A stretch of DNA of 64,000 nucleotides, taken from contig CAZOWL010000008.1 of the NCBI GenBank assembly GCA_964583605.1, positions 1 through 64,000 on the forward strand. Direction: 5' to 3'. The notes beneath the pieces are model-generated. The model did no database searches. It had not been told where the DNA came from and saw only the letters and a program-made list of their open reading frames with translations. Position numbers and translations under genes: made by a program. Below are positions 17,089-26,616 of the stretch, in pieces; position 1 is the first letter of the stretch, and each line of letters opens with the position of its first letter. Origin of the DNA: CAZOWL01 sp964583605 (GTDB lineage Bacteria > Pseudomonadota > Gammaproteobacteria > Chromatiales > Chromatiaceae).

Positions 17089-18798
17089 CTAGCGGGACCG
17101 GTCGGCGAGCTCGAGCTCGCGCCCAGCGATCCAAACCAAGAGCACAACGGGCACGCCGATCAGCGTCGTGAAGAGGAAGAAGCCGGGGTAGCCGATGCCA
17201 TCGACGATGGACCCCGAGTAGCCGCCAAGCACCTTGGGCAGCAAGGTCATCAGAGAGCTGAAGATGGCGTATTGGACGGCGGTGAAGGAGACGCTCGTCA
17301 GGCTCGAGAGGAATGCGACGAAGGCGGCGCTCGCGAGGCCGGCAGCCAAATTATCGGCCAGCACAGTCAAGTACATGAGCGGCACGTCGCGCCCGACGGT
17401 GGCCAGCGCCACGAACAACAGATTGGTCGCAGCCGCGAGTGCCGCGCCGAGCATCAGGATCCGCATGACACCGAAGCGTGTCGCCAGGAGTCCGCCAATG
17501 AAGCCGCCGGCGATGCTGACCAGCACGCCGAAGGTGTTCACAGCCCGGGCGATCTCCGGCTTGGTGAAGCCGAGGTCCTGGTAGAAGACATTGGCGATGA
17601 CACCGAGCACGATGTCTGAGATGCGATACAAGCCGATCAACGCCAGCAGCATCAGCGCGGTGCGCACACCGTAGCGACGGAAGAAGTCGAGCGCCGGCGC
17701 GACCCATGTCTGAATCGCCATGCGCCTGTTCACCGCGCCGACGGCAACGAGTGACCAGCCAACCGCAACGGCCAGGGCAATAGCGAGCGCGAATCGCAGT
17801 GCCTCGATCACGAAGCCCACGAAGGCGTTCGGCCCCAGGCCCGACTTCGCCGCCATCACCGCCTCGGCGCTGAGGAAGAAGCCGCCGGCGAAGGCCGACG
17901 CCGCGATGAGGAAGACCAGGACCAAGCGGGCATAGTCACGCGGTGCATGACTGTAGCTCGCCGATCGGTCGGAGGCGGGCTCCCGAACCAACAGAGTCGT
18001 GACGACGCCGATGAGCATGGCCGACGCCATGACGAGATAGGTCAGGCGCCACGCCGGGTACGAGTAGGCCCCTGGTGCCGAGTGAAGCGCCGCGGCCACG
18101 AATAGGGCCCCGGCACCGCTCGTGACCATGCCGACCCGGTAGCCAGCGATATAGGCTGCGGAGAGTACACCCTGCATCCGCGGCGGTGCGCTCTCGATGC
18201 GGTAGGCGTCGATGCAGATATCCTGGGTCGCGGCCGAGAAACCCAGCATCACGGCCGCGAGCGCCATCCGCACGAGGCTGTCTGGCCCGGCCGCCGGGTC
18301 CACAGAGGCCATCAGCACGATCGCGGCGATGATGCCCAGCTGCGCGAGCAAGAGCCAGCCCCGCCGGCGGCCATAGCGGCGACTGAGCCAAGGCAATGGC
18401 AGACGATCGACCAGTGGTGCCCAGACGAACTTGAACGAGTAGCCGAGCGCCGCCCAGCTGAAAAAGGTGACCGCGTTGCGCTCGACGCCGGCCTCGCGCA
18501 GCCACAGAGAGAGTGACGAGAAGATCAGCAGCAGCGGCAGACCGGCCGAGAATCCGAACAGCAGCATCGTGACGACACGCCGATCGCGCAATACCTCGAG
18601 CCCAGGGCGCCGGCGAGCCGTCGCGTCCGCGACCTTCGCTGTTGTGTCTCCGTCGACCGATGTCACGATAAGCAGTTGCTTTGCAGACGGGATCGCGCGC
18701 TGGCTCAGATCTGAAGGCCGTTCCGACCGATCGGTCACGATGCGCGGGCCCCTCGCAACCGACGCTCGATTCGGCAATGATCCGCTCGGCGGACTCAA
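17089..18798 (-). CDS. ampG: AmpG-like muropeptide permease (MFS)
   Basis: Inner-membrane transporter of the major facilitator family; AmpG imports anhydro-muropeptides for cell-wall recycling. Family motifs: FGFSAGLPLLLIFSSLSLWL, FFSWAALGYSFKFVWAPLVD, and the cytoplasmic loop YGRRRGWLL. About 12-14 hydrophobic segments are visible. At 569 residues it is longer than the E. coli protein (491), mostly through about 65 extra N-terminal residues; GTG starts at 18738 or 18666 would give a more usual length. Substrate inferred from the family only. Confidence 0.8.
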   Translation of the reverse strand: MSPPSGSLPNRASVARGPRIVTDRSERPSDLSQRAIPSAKQLLIVTSVDGDTTAKVADATARRRPGLEVLRDRRVVTMLLFGFSAGLPLLLIFSSLSLWLREAGVERNAVTFFSWAALGYSFKFVWAPLVDRLPLPWLSRRYGRRRGWLLLAQLGIIAAIVLMASVDPAAGPDSLVRMALAAVMLGFSAATQDICIDAYRIESAPPRMQGVLSAAYIAGYRVGMVTSGAGALFVAAALHSAPGAYSYPAWRLTYLVMASAMLIGVVTTLLVREPASDRSASYSHAPRDYARLVLVFLIAASAFAGGFFLSAEAVMAAKSGLGPNAFVGFVIEALRFALAIALAVAVGWSLVAVGAVNRRMAIQTWVAPALDFFRRYGVRTALMLLALIGLYRISDIVLGVIANVFYQDLGFTKPEIARAVNTFGVLVSIAGGFIGGLLATRFGVMRILMLGAALAAATNLLFVALATVGRDVPLMYLTVLADNLAAGLASAAFVAFLSSLTSVSFTAVQYAIFSSLMTLLPKVLGGYSGSIVDGIGYPGFFLFTTLIGVPVVLLVWIAGRELELADRSR

Positions 18799-19015
18799 TC
18801 ATGGTCCGGGGGCCTGCGCGCTGCGACAGTATCTCACATCGCTGGCCCCGCGCTCCGCGCCGCGGGCCCGCCGGGGAGCGGGCAACGCGCGAGCACTCGC
18901 GCAAACCCCCGCTGCGCGATGCGCGGTATCTCGCTAACACCGCGTTTCCGGCTAAAATACCATCGTCCGCGCAAGGCAAAAGGTCGGGAGAGCATAGGCC
19001 TGCCCTTTTCGCCGG

Positions 19016-19236
19016 CGCGCGACCTCTCGATTCAGTATCCCGAGTCCGCCCGGCGAGATGCCCCAGCTGCACGAGACCCTTGAGCAGATCCACGTGCGCA
19101 TGGCCTACGTGTTCCTGGTCGCCCTCGGGATCCATGTGCTCGGCACGATCAAGCACCTCCTGTTCGAGCGCCAGCTGCGCTGGTCGGCCGCATGCTGGGC
19201 GGCGCCAAGCCCCAAGCAGGGGTCGCCCAAGGCTGA
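19016..19236 (+). pseudogene. Cytochrome b561 C-terminal relic
   Basis: Only the last quarter of a b561-type haem membrane protein remains. PQLHETLEQIHVRMAYVFLV and ALGIHVLGTIKHLLFERQLR contain the conserved histidines of the last helix, preceded by FSIPSPPG. The usual ending continues in another frame (GRMLGGAKPQAGVAQG, stop 19234-19236), so there is also a frameshift near 19180. The first three helices are absent upstream. Confidence 0.65.
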
Positions 19237-19360
19237 GCCCGACAAGGCGCCGGTTGGTTACCGGCGTCTTGACTTGGCCCGCGGGAGCCTTTGCGGCGTG
19301 CGGCCCCGCGTGTCAAGCCGCCCCACTCGCCGACGCACGGCCGCGCATGCAGAGCGCTAA

Positions 19361-20359
19361 TCAGCGTTGGAGCAGGCGCCAGAGAGACCCTTCCACCGAT
19401 GAGAGCAACCGCTCCATCGGCCGTTTCTTTTTCGTGTATTTGATCTGGAAGATCCGCGCGCGCTCGCGGGCCGCAAGCAAATAATCATCACTGGTCTGGA
19501 TACCGTCGACGAGCCCAAGCTCGAGCGCCTCGGTGCCCTGCCAGTACTCACCGGTCGCAACCCGCGCCAGATCGACGCTGGGACGATATTCCGTGATGAA
19601 GCGCTTGAAGAGCTGGTGGGTCGTCTCGAGCTGCTCCTTCAGCTTCTCGCGTCCCGCCTCGGTGTTTTCGCCAAAGAGCGTCAGAGTCCGCTTGTACTCG
19701 CCGGCGGTGTGCAGCTCAAAGTCGACTCCATTACGCTCGAGCAGGCGGCGGAAGTTGGGTAGCCCTGCGACCACGCCGATCGAGCCGATCGCCGCAAACG
19801 GTGCCGCGAGCAGGCGCTCGGCGACGCAGGCCATCAGATAGCCTCCGCTGGCGGCCACCTTGTCGACGGCGACCGTGAGCGGGATGCCGCGCTGACGGAT
19901 GCGCGTCAGCTGGGACGCTGCGAGGCCGTGCTCGCTGACGACACCGCCAGCGTTCTCCAAGCGAATGACCACCTCGTCCTCTTCTTTCGCGGCCAACAGA
20001 ACCGCTGTCACGGCCTCCCGCAGCGAGGCGACTTGAGTGGCCTTGATGTCGCCGTGGAAATCGATGACGAAGACCCGCGGCTGCGGGATCTTGGCCTCTT
20101 CCTCGCGCCGTGCGCGCCGCTCGGCGCGGCGATCCCGGTGGAATAACCGCCGCAGACTCTTGCGCGGTTCCGCCGTCTCTTTCAGCGCCCGCGCCAGATC
20201 CCGATAGCGCTGGCTCAGATCGATGATCTCTAGGCGATCGCCCTCCGTGACCGACGGACGCCCGCGCAAGGCCAGTATCAGCAACGGAAGCAAGATGACG
20301 AGGGCCAGTGTCAGCGTCTTGGCGAGAAAGAGTCCGTACTCGACGTAGGCATCGCTCAT
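19361..20359 (-). CDS. sohB: SohB-type signal peptide peptidase (S49)
   Basis: 332 residues from ATG 20359. Membrane-anchored serine protease with a single N-terminal helix (about 10-32, ALVILLPLLILAL). The catalytic Ser is in VAASGGYLMACVA and the Lys in AGEYKRTLTLFGE, giving the Ser-Lys dyad of family S49. PRVFVIDFHGDIKATQVASL begins the protease domain. Length and layout match SohB rather than long SppA. The active site should be periplasmic. Confidence 0.92.
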   Translation of the reverse strand: MSDAYVEYGLFLAKTLTLALVILLPLLILALRGRPSVTEGDRLEIIDLSQRYRDLARALKETAEPRKSLRRLFHRDRRAERRARREEEAKIPQPRVFVIDFHGDIKATQVASLREAVTAVLLAAKEEDEVVIRLENAGGVVSEHGLAASQLTRIRQRGIPLTVAVDKVAASGGYLMACVAERLLAAPFAAIGSIGVVAGLPNFRRLLERNGVDFELHTAGEYKRTLTLFGENTEAGREKLKEQLETTHQLFKRFITEYRPSVDLARVATGEYWQGTEALELGLVDGIQTSDDYLLAARERARIFQIKYTKKKRPMERLLSSVEGSLWRLLQR

Positions 20360-20476
20360 TGGGGGGCTCCATGGAAGAGGCAAGCGGCTTGCGTACTTGG
20401 TTGAGGTCGTCGGGACCGGAGTCTGGGCGAGGTGCGCGCCCATGCCGCGGCGTGTCGGCGATGAGACGACATCGGC

Positions 20477-20603
20477 CTAACGATCATGGGGCGAGCCGAG
20501 CCACCCCGGACCATGAAATGTCGCCTCACCCCTGATCGTTCCCTCACCCCAGCCCTCTCCCAGAGGGCAAGGGAGCGAACGTGCTTCGCGAATTTCATAG
20601 TAA
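20477..20603. repeat. Dispersed palindromic repeat, copy 2
   Basis: Same orientation as copy 1 and the closest match to it, with nearly identical ends (CTAACGATCATGGGGCGAG ... TTTCATAGTAA). It lies upstream of sohB. The following 20604-20780 holds no gene I can support, so 20360-20780 is essentially repeat plus unassigned sequence. Confidence 0.88.
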
Positions 20604-20780
20604 GACGCGCTGCCGAACCATATAGCGACCTTTTGTCCCGGTTCACCAGTCGAGGACCAAGTCCAGCTCATCAAGGCGGTGCTCGCGCGGCAGCGTGGTC
20701 TGTTCACGGGTCTAGCAGTGATAATCGGTATCGTGGACTGGGGTGCTCGTAGGCAGACCCTTTACCCTTATGGAGCCCGA

Positions 20781-20852
20781 ATGGTCAACGAACCCTTCCT
20801 GTTCGGTTTCCTGCTCCTGATCGGGTTGGGAAAGGGGCTGACCGATGGCTAG
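20781..20852 (+). CDS. Possible 23-residue hydrophobic peptide
   Basis: ATG after GGAGCCCGA opens a frame of 23 residues, with a hydrophobic core FLFGFLLLIGLG followed by Lys and Asp and a TAG stop. It looks like a single short membrane helix. It lies convergent to, and 7 bases from, the end of the antiporter operon. No family is recognised, and chance occurrence is possible. Confidence 0.25.
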   Translation: MVNEPFLFGFLLLIGLGKGLTDG

Positions 20853-20859
20853 GAGCGGG

Positions 20860-22524
20860 TCAAACGAGCAAGGCTGCGGCAGCGCCGGCTACCACCAGCA
20901 GCAGCGTTGCCGTCGACCAGCGGCGTAGCCGGGCCTCGATGCGGCTCAGGGAGTCTTGCGATTCGGCCCACCGGCGCGCTCGCGCGACGCCGTCGTAGAG
21001 GGTGTCGCGCCAGCGTCCGGCGACTGCCCCCAATCGTTGCCAGGCCTCGACGAGCCCGAGGGCCGCCGGCTCCATCAAGGCCACCAGATCGCCGGCCGGG
21101 ACACGCGGCAGCCGCGCCAGCACGCGGAAGGCGCCCAACCCGACCACGAAGCCCGCGAGCAGCGCCACGCTGAAGGCAATGGCCTGATGGCCGAACCAGG
21201 CGACCGGCGGTGGCAGCTCACCCGACGGCGAGGGGAAGGCGAGCGTAGCCATGACGAATCCGGCGACGACAAGGCCGATGCCGACGGGCGACTCCCGATC
21301 TCGCCCCGCCCGGGCATCCGTGCTCGCACCCGCCGTTATGGATGCGCCCAAGAGCAGACCGACGCAGAGGACGGAACCCGCGATCGGCCAGGGCGCAGCG
21401 TCACTGGCAGCGAGCGTGAGCAAGGCCGCTCCGAGCACTGCCACGGCAATCAGCAGTACCGCCACGACAGTGACGATGCCTCTGCGCCCGTTCGCGGCAT
21501 CCCGGTCGAGCAGCAGCGCGGCCATCCCGACCCCGGACAGCGCCAGCATTGCCGGGAAAGTTGCGGTCATGGCCATCACCTCGCCCGGCGCATCGAGCCG
21601 GAGCCCGAGCAGACCCAGCCACAGCGTCGTCACCCCAGCCAGCGCGTAAGCCGTCACCGCCCGCGGGGTCGCCTGCAACAGTCCCGCCACGGCCGCCCAG
21701 GCACAGCCCATCAGCGCCAGCCCCGGCAGCAGTGCCGCCACCGCCGGCCATTGGACTTCGTCGAGCGGCAGCAGTCGCAGCCAGGGCAGCACTCCGGCGA
21801 CGAGCGTGAACGCAACCACCGGGCCCAGGTAGCGGGCGCGCGCCTCGGCAAGGACGGGCGTCAGCCAATAGCACAGGCCTGTCACGCCGGCCTTGGCACC
21901 AAAGCCGATCAGCAATAGCGCCAACAAGACCCCGCGCTCGTGCGCCTCGCTCAGCGGCGCGCGTAGCGACATAAAATCCAAACCGGCAGCGTCCTTCGCT
22001 AATAGGAGCAGCACCTCGAGGATCAGCAGATCGGCGATCACCACGGAGACCACCAGGACCCGCGGCCCGCTCCCCCCGCCGAGCAGGGCGTACAACGGAT
22101 AGGCGGCCAGCACGGATGCCGCGAGTGCCGACGGCAGATCGCCGGTCAACGGCAGCCAGAGCGCGCCGGTCATGGCCAACAAGAACGGCACAGCACGCCG
22201 CGGCGCGCGGAGCCAGTCGGCGGCAAGCCAGCCGCCCGCGAGCCACAGCAGCGCGACCGCGGCCAGCAGCCAACGGCCGGTCTCGTCGAGCTGCAACAAG
22301 GAGGAGCCGAGCATCAGACCCGGCATCCGCAGCTGGGCCTCTGGGGCGGTCATCGCGATCAGCAGCGCCGGCAGGGCCGCCCAGCGTGCCAGCGCCAGCA
22401 CCCGTCTGCGCCAGGGGGGCAGCACCAGTGCCAGCGTGAGCGCCAGTGGCCAGGCGGGCGGCAGGGCCGGCAGCCAGGCCGCCAGCGCGAAGAACGCATC
22501 CATGTCAGCCAGCAGCCCATTCAT
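20860..22524 (-). CDS. Degenerate NuoL/M-like subunit of Mrp-type complex
   Basis: 554 residues, about 15 hydrophobic segments, last gene of the antiporter operon; ATG 22524 overlaps the previous stop. It keeps the helix-7-type Lys (Lys211 in GFGAKAGVTGLCYWLTPV) but lacks the HxWLP loop, and the positions equivalent to the helix-5 Glu and the helix-8 and helix-12 Lys residues of its two sisters are small or aliphatic. A C-terminal tail (about 480-554) with an amphipathic stretch and one final membrane helix is extra. By comparison with its neighbours it probably does not pump protons independently and may be structural. Assignment rests on operon context and weak similarity. Confidence 0.65.
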   Translation of the reverse strand: MNGLLADMDAFFALAAWLPALPPAWPLALTLALVLPPWRRRVLALARWAALPALLIAMTAPEAQLRMPGLMLGSSLLQLDETGRWLLAAVALLWLAGGWLAADWLRAPRRAVPFLLAMTGALWLPLTGDLPSALAASVLAAYPLYALLGGGSGPRVLVVSVVIADLLILEVLLLLAKDAAGLDFMSLRAPLSEAHERGVLLALLLIGFGAKAGVTGLCYWLTPVLAEARARYLGPVVAFTLVAGVLPWLRLLPLDEVQWPAVAALLPGLALMGCAWAAVAGLLQATPRAVTAYALAGVTTLWLGLLGLRLDAPGEVMAMTATFPAMLALSGVGMAALLLDRDAANGRRGIVTVVAVLLIAVAVLGAALLTLAASDAAPWPIAGSVLCVGLLLGASITAGASTDARAGRDRESPVGIGLVVAGFVMATLAFPSPSGELPPPVAWFGHQAIAFSVALLAGFVVGLGAFRVLARLPRVPAGDLVALMEPAALGLVEAWQRLGAVAGRWRDTLYDGVARARRWAESQDSLSRIEARLRRWSTATLLLVVAGAAAALLV

Positions 22525-24086
22525 GGGTAGGCAAACTCCCGCTCGGCGATCAGCAGCGACCATTCCAACGCCGAGAATGGCATCGATGCGAAGAGACCGA
22601 TCAGCAACGAGAGCGCGGCGGTTACGAGCGGCGGCAGCAGGAGCAGCCAGCCCGTCTCCGGGCGTCGCCACCACTTCGAGCCGCCGCCGGTGGGCATGCG
22701 GGGCTGCGCACCCGCGGCCGGCTCGGCCCATTGCTCTGTCGGCTCGCGCAGCCAGGCCCTATGCAGGACGGGCAGGAAATAGGCGGCATTCAACAGGCTG
22801 CTCGCGGTCAGCACGTAGAGCGGCCAGTGCACGCCGGCCTCGAGCGCCCCGAGGCCGAGATACCATTTGGTGATGAAGCCCGCGACCGGCGGTATCCCGA
22901 TCATGCCGAGCGCCGCGATCGTGAAGGCACCCAGGGTCCAGGGCATGCGCCGTCCCACCCCGTTCATCTCGCTGACCTTGTGGATGCCGAGTGTCTCGGC
23001 CAGGTTGCCGGCGCAAAAGAACAGCGTGATCTTCATCAGGCCCTGGTGCACCAGGTGCACGATGCCGCCAACGCTCGCGAGCGGGCCGACGATGGCAACG
23101 CCAAGCACGATATAGGACACCTGGCTGACCGTGGAGAACGCAAGCCGACGCTTGAGATCGTCCTGGAACAACGCGCGCAGTGAGCCATAGACGATGGTCA
23201 CTGCGGCCATCAGGGCCAGCGGGCCGGTCACGCCCAGCTCGGCGGCCTGCTCGACGCCGAAGACATCGTAGACGATCAGCACGACGCCGAAGGCCCCCGC
23301 CTTGACCACCGCGACTGCATGCAGCAGCGCGCTGACCGGCGCCGGCGCAACCATGGCCCGCGGCAGCCAACTGTGCAGCGGCACCATCGCCGCCTTGACG
23401 CCGACACCGGCGATCAAGAGCGCGAAGATCGCGATGAGGACTCCGCGATGCGTGTCCACCAGGTCCGCGACGAAGCCGCGCGGCGCGAAGGCCAGCGTGC
23501 CGGTCAGCGTATAGAGCCAGACTGTCCCTGCCAGCAGCAGCGCACCGGCAAGCACCGTGTGCGCCAGATAGACGGCACCGGCACGCCGTGCCGCCTCGGT
23601 GCCGCGATGGACCACCAGCGGATAGGTGGTCAATGTCAGCATCTCAAAGAACAACACGAAGGTCAGCAGGTTGCCGGACATCGCCACGCCCACGGTGGCG
23701 GTCACGCAGAGACTGAAGAAACCGAAGAACCGGCTGCGGTTCGGCGACTGCTCCAGATAACCCACCGCGTACACCGTAGTAACGAGCCAGAGCCCCGCGG
23801 ACAGGACCAGGAACAGCAGCGATAGGGCCCCGACCCGCAGCACCAGGTCCAGATCATCCAGCAGGGGCAGCCTGGCCTCGTAGCGCTGCCCCTGAGAGAC
23901 GCCCCAGAACATCCCCGCGACCAGCGCCAGCTTGAGAAGCGCCCCGCCCAGGTTCAGCGCAGTACGGGTACGCACGCGACCCTCGGGCAGGAAGAAGATC
24001 ACCAACCCAGGGATCAACGAGCTGGCCAAGACCAGCAATGGCAGCACAGCATCGGGCGGCAGGCGGGCGTCGAACAGAGGGATCAC
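22521..24086 (-). CDS. MrpD/NuoL-like proton-channel subunit
   Basis: 521 residues from GTG 24086, which overlaps the previous TGA. Proton-conducting membrane transporter family: helix-5 Glu148 in FEMLTLTTYPLV, helix-7 Lys231 in GVKAAMVPLHSWLPRAM, Lys262 in LLHAVAVVKAG, and Lys352 in HQGLMKITLFFCAGNL. All four key residues are present, so this subunit should be a working half-channel. An insert of about 40 Pro/Gly-rich residues near 450 is unusual. Second of three such subunits in this operon. Confidence 0.88.
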   Translation of the reverse strand: MIPLFDARLPPDAVLPLLVLASSLIPGLVIFFLPEGRVRTRTALNLGGALLKLALVAGMFWGVSQGQRYEARLPLLDDLDLVLRVGALSLLFLVLSAGLWLVTTVYAVGYLEQSPNRSRFFGFFSLCVTATVGVAMSGNLLTFVLFFEMLTLTTYPLVVHRGTEAARRAGAVYLAHTVLAGALLLAGTVWLYTLTGTLAFAPRGFVADLVDTHRGVLIAIFALLIAGVGVKAAMVPLHSWLPRAMVAPAPVSALLHAVAVVKAGAFGVVLIVYDVFGVEQAAELGVTGPLALMAAVTIVYGSLRALFQDDLKRRLAFSTVSQVSYIVLGVAIVGPLASVGGIVHLVHQGLMKITLFFCAGNLAETLGIHKVSEMNGVGRRMPWTLGAFTIAALGMIGIPPVAGFITKWYLGLGALEAGVHWPLYVLTASSLLNAAYFLPVLHRAWLREPTEQWAEPAAGAQPRMPTGGGSKWWRRPETGWLLLLPPLVTAALSLLIGLFASMPFSALEWSLLIAEREFAYP

Positions 24087-25576
24087 GACGCCCCCTCGGC
24101 TGCGCCCGCCCAATACAGCGCGGCCGCCGGCGCAGCGCCGACCTGCAGCAGCGGCCACAGCAGCGGGAGTGTGAGACCCAGGAGGATCGCGGCGACCGCG
24201 AGCAGCAGTGCGCTCCACTCCATCGCTGCCGGCACCGCAACGCCGCGGTGCTCGCGCGCGGACGGGGTGAACGCAGATCCTACGACCTTGAAGACATAAG
24301 CCGCCGCCAGCACGCCGCCGAGCAGCATGACTGCCGCCAGACCGAGGCGCCCCTGTTGGAAAGCGGCCTCCAGCATCAGCCATTTGCCGATGAAGCCGCC
24401 GCTCGGTGGCAAGCCCATGATGCTCACACCGGCCAGCGTGAAGGCGGTCAGCGTCAGCGGCAGCCGGTACACAGCGCGATCAAGCTCGGCGATGCGATCC
24501 TGCCGGCCGAAGCGCATCAGGTTACCTGCGCTCAGAAACATCGCCGCCTTCGCCAGACCATGTGCCAAGGCCAGGTAGAGCGCGCCGGTCCAGGCAGCGG
24601 CATGGCCGGACACGGAGAGCGGGAACGCCATGAAGAAGTAACCGATTTGGGCGACCGTCGAATAGGCGATCAGCAGTTTCAGGCGTTCCTGGCGCAACGC
24701 CAGCACCGAGCCCCAGATCACGGCCGCCGCGCCGAGCACCCCGAGCAGCTCAGCGAGCCAGGGTCGGCCGCCGTCAAGCACGTCGATCCAAAACCGCAGC
24801 AGCAGGTAGAAGGACGCCTTGACGACCAGCGCCGACAGCACGGCGCTCACTGGCGCGGGCGCGCTGCCGTGCGCCGGCGGCAGCCAGAAATGGAACGGGA
24901 ACAGAGCAGTCTTCAGCAGCAGACCGGCGATGATTGCGCCGATCGCGGCCTGGATCGCGGGGCGCGGGGCATCACCGATACAGGCGGCCACGAGGGCGAT
25001 GTCGATCGTGCCGCAGGCGTGGTAGATCAGGGCGACGCCGAGGAGATACGACAGCGAGCCCAGCACGCTGACCATCAGGTAACGGATGGCGCCGGCCAGT
25101 GCCGCGGCACCGCCGCCCAACGCGGTCAGGCTCGCGGCCGCGAAGCCCAGCAGCTCGAGCGTCACATAGAGGTTGAACAGATCTGCGGACAGGAACAGGG
25201 CGTTCAGCGCGGTCCAGAGCAACAGCCACAGCGGCCAAAAGAAGGCCCGTTCCGTATGCTCGTCACGGAAGTACGCCGCCGCGTAGATACTGACGGCGAC
25301 ACCGACCGATGCGGTCATCGCCATCAGCGAGGCGCTGAGGCCGTCGGCGAGCCAGCGGATGCCGAGCGGTGCCTCCCAGCCGCCGAGCACCGTGCGCTGT
25401 GCACCCTCGGCCACTACGTCGAGCGTGAGACCAAGCGTCGCGATGGCCGTCAGCACCGCCGCGATCGAGCCGAGGAGCGCCGCCCGGCGAAGTAGCAGAA
25501 AGCACAGCAGCGCGCCCGCAAGGGGCACGAAGACGACGGCAAGGGTCCAATCCAGCCCGTCGAGAGCCAAGCGCAT
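24083..25576 (-). CDS. mrpD: MrpD-type antiporter subunit
   Basis: 497 residues. Proton-channel subunit with Glu141 in LYVTLELLGFAA, Lys222 in LLLKTALFPFHFWLPPAHG, Lys253 in VLSALVVKASFYLL and Lys343 in HGLAKAAMFLSAGNL, the complete set of the family. About 14 membrane segments. Directly after the mrpC-like gene (3-base gap) and coupled to the next gene by a GTGA overlap. In Mrp complexes this subunit takes part in cation/proton exchange. Confidence 0.9.
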   Translation of the reverse strand: MRLALDGLDWTLAVVFVPLAGALLCFLLLRRAALLGSIAAVLTAIATLGLTLDVVAEGAQRTVLGGWEAPLGIRWLADGLSASLMAMTASVGVAVSIYAAAYFRDEHTERAFFWPLWLLLWTALNALFLSADLFNLYVTLELLGFAAASLTALGGGAAALAGAIRYLMVSVLGSLSYLLGVALIYHACGTIDIALVAACIGDAPRPAIQAAIGAIIAGLLLKTALFPFHFWLPPAHGSAPAPVSAVLSALVVKASFYLLLRFWIDVLDGGRPWLAELLGVLGAAAVIWGSVLALRQERLKLLIAYSTVAQIGYFFMAFPLSVSGHAAAWTGALYLALAHGLAKAAMFLSAGNLMRFGRQDRIAELDRAVYRLPLTLTAFTLAGVSIMGLPPSGGFIGKWLMLEAAFQQGRLGLAAVMLLGGVLAAAYVFKVVGSAFTPSAREHRGVAVPAAMEWSALLLAVAAILLGLTLPLLWPLLQVGAAPAAALYWAGAAEGAS

Positions 25577-25579
25577 GAT

Positions 25580-25900
25580 TCAGCCGTCGGCTGGGTCGTC
25601 GAGGGTGCTGCGCCCAGTCACCGAGCGCAGCCGGAGGATCAGTGCCAGCGCCAAGCCAGTCGCCGCGACGGCAACGACGATCCCGGTCAGCACCATCGCT
25701 TGCGGTACGGGGTCTGGCGCCAGTGCGACGCCGTCCTGCACAGGGCGCCGGCCCAGGCCGATGAAGACCAGGAAGATACCGCTGCTGATGATGTTGAGCG
25801 CGAGCACCTTGCGCAGCAGGTGGCGATGGACGATCAGCGCGTAGAGACCGATGACCACCAGCGCCATGCCGACGAGGGCCCAGAATAGCGCGGGCGTCAT
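25580..25900 (-). CDS. mrpC: MrpC/NuoK-like subunit
   Basis: 106 residues, three membrane helices. ALIVHRHLLRKVLALNIISS with a central Lys/Arg loop, then PQAMVLTGIVVAVAATGLAL, the highly conserved block of MrpC and NuoK-like proteins. ATG 25900 overlaps the stop of the mrpB-like gene. The short acidic tail DDPADG is peripheral. Confidence 0.9.
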   Translation of the reverse strand: MTPALFWALVGMALVVIGLYALIVHRHLLRKVLALNIISSGIFLVFIGLGRRPVQDGVALAPDPVPQAMVLTGIVVAVAATGLALALILRLRSVTGRSTLDDPADG

Positions 25901-26616
25901 GGGCGCCCCCCGGCGAACAGCGCCGCCAAGATCAAGCCGATCGACAGCATCGCCGCGAGCTCGACGGCCAGGATCAGCATCTTCGCGGATTCCGGTGGCC
26001 AGCCGAGCGGGGCGCCGCCGGGCAGCACGGCGACGCCGACGCCGAGCGTCGTGAAGACGGCGACACCGAGCACCGCAAGCAACCGGATCGGCCAACCTCG
26101 CAGCCAATTCGGGATCGAGCGACCGCTCAGGCACAACAGGATGCCGACCCCGCCAAGCAGCGAGCCGGCCTGAAAGGCGCCGCCCGGTGCATGGGCCCCG
26201 GACCAGAGCAGATAGCCTGCGATGAGCACCATCAGCGGCGCGAGCAGTCGAGGCAGCTCGCGCAGCAGCGGTCCCGGCACGTTGCCGGTACAGCCGCGCG
26301 CCCTACCGACAGACCAGGTACCGATCAGCGCGAGCAGCAGGACGACCAGCTCGAGTAAGGTGTCATAGCCGCGGAAGTTCAGCAGCACCGCGGTCACCGG
26401 ATGCGAGACACCGCTCTCGGCGAGGCGCGCGGCAACGGCGTCGGTCAGCCCCGGTGCCGGCGAGGCCAACGACAGGAGTGCCCAGGCGAGGCCAGCGAAA
26501 AGCCCGAGCAACACCAGCGCCAGCATCGCCCTGGCCTTGGGCGGCAGCTCCTCGCGGGCCTGCGCGGGGGTCGATGCGCACCGATCCAGGGCGTGGGTGG
26601 TCCGCGGGTCGCTCAT
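25897..26616 (-). CDS. mrpB: MrpB-domain subunit
   Basis: 239 residues. The C-terminal half is an MnhB/MrpB domain: HAPGGAFQAGSLLGGVGILL is the signature, after LLAPLMVLIAGYLLWSGA. The N-terminal part (35-110) has two extra helices and FRGYDTLLELVVLLLALIGT, resembling the MbhE-type segment, so this is a fusion of MbhE- and MbhF-like parts. Seven or so membrane helices in total. Confidence 0.85.
   Translation of the reverse strand: MSDPRTTHALDRCASTPAQAREELPPKARAMLALVLLGLFAGLAWALLSLASPAPGLTDAVAARLAESGVSHPVTAVLLNFRGYDTLLELVVLLLALIGTWSVGRARGCTGNVPGPLLRELPRLLAPLMVLIAGYLLWSGAHAPGGAFQAGSLLGGVGILLCLSGRSIPNWLRGWPIRLLAVLGVAVFTTLGVGVAVLPGGAPLGWPPESAKMLILAVELAAMLSIGLILAALFAGGRP

Noticed and set aside
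16306..17619. 437-residue plus-strand frame opposite rdgC and ampG
   Set aside because: Antisense of two recognised genes with low-complexity composition.
17936..19156. 406-residue minus-strand frame overlapping the ampG start
   Set aside because: Different frame from ampG, no motif; its content is a shifted reading of ampG.
20956..25495. Several long plus-strand frames opposite the antiporter operon
   Set aside because: Rich in Gln, His, Arg and Gly, no motifs, and opposite genes with complete membrane-protein signatures.
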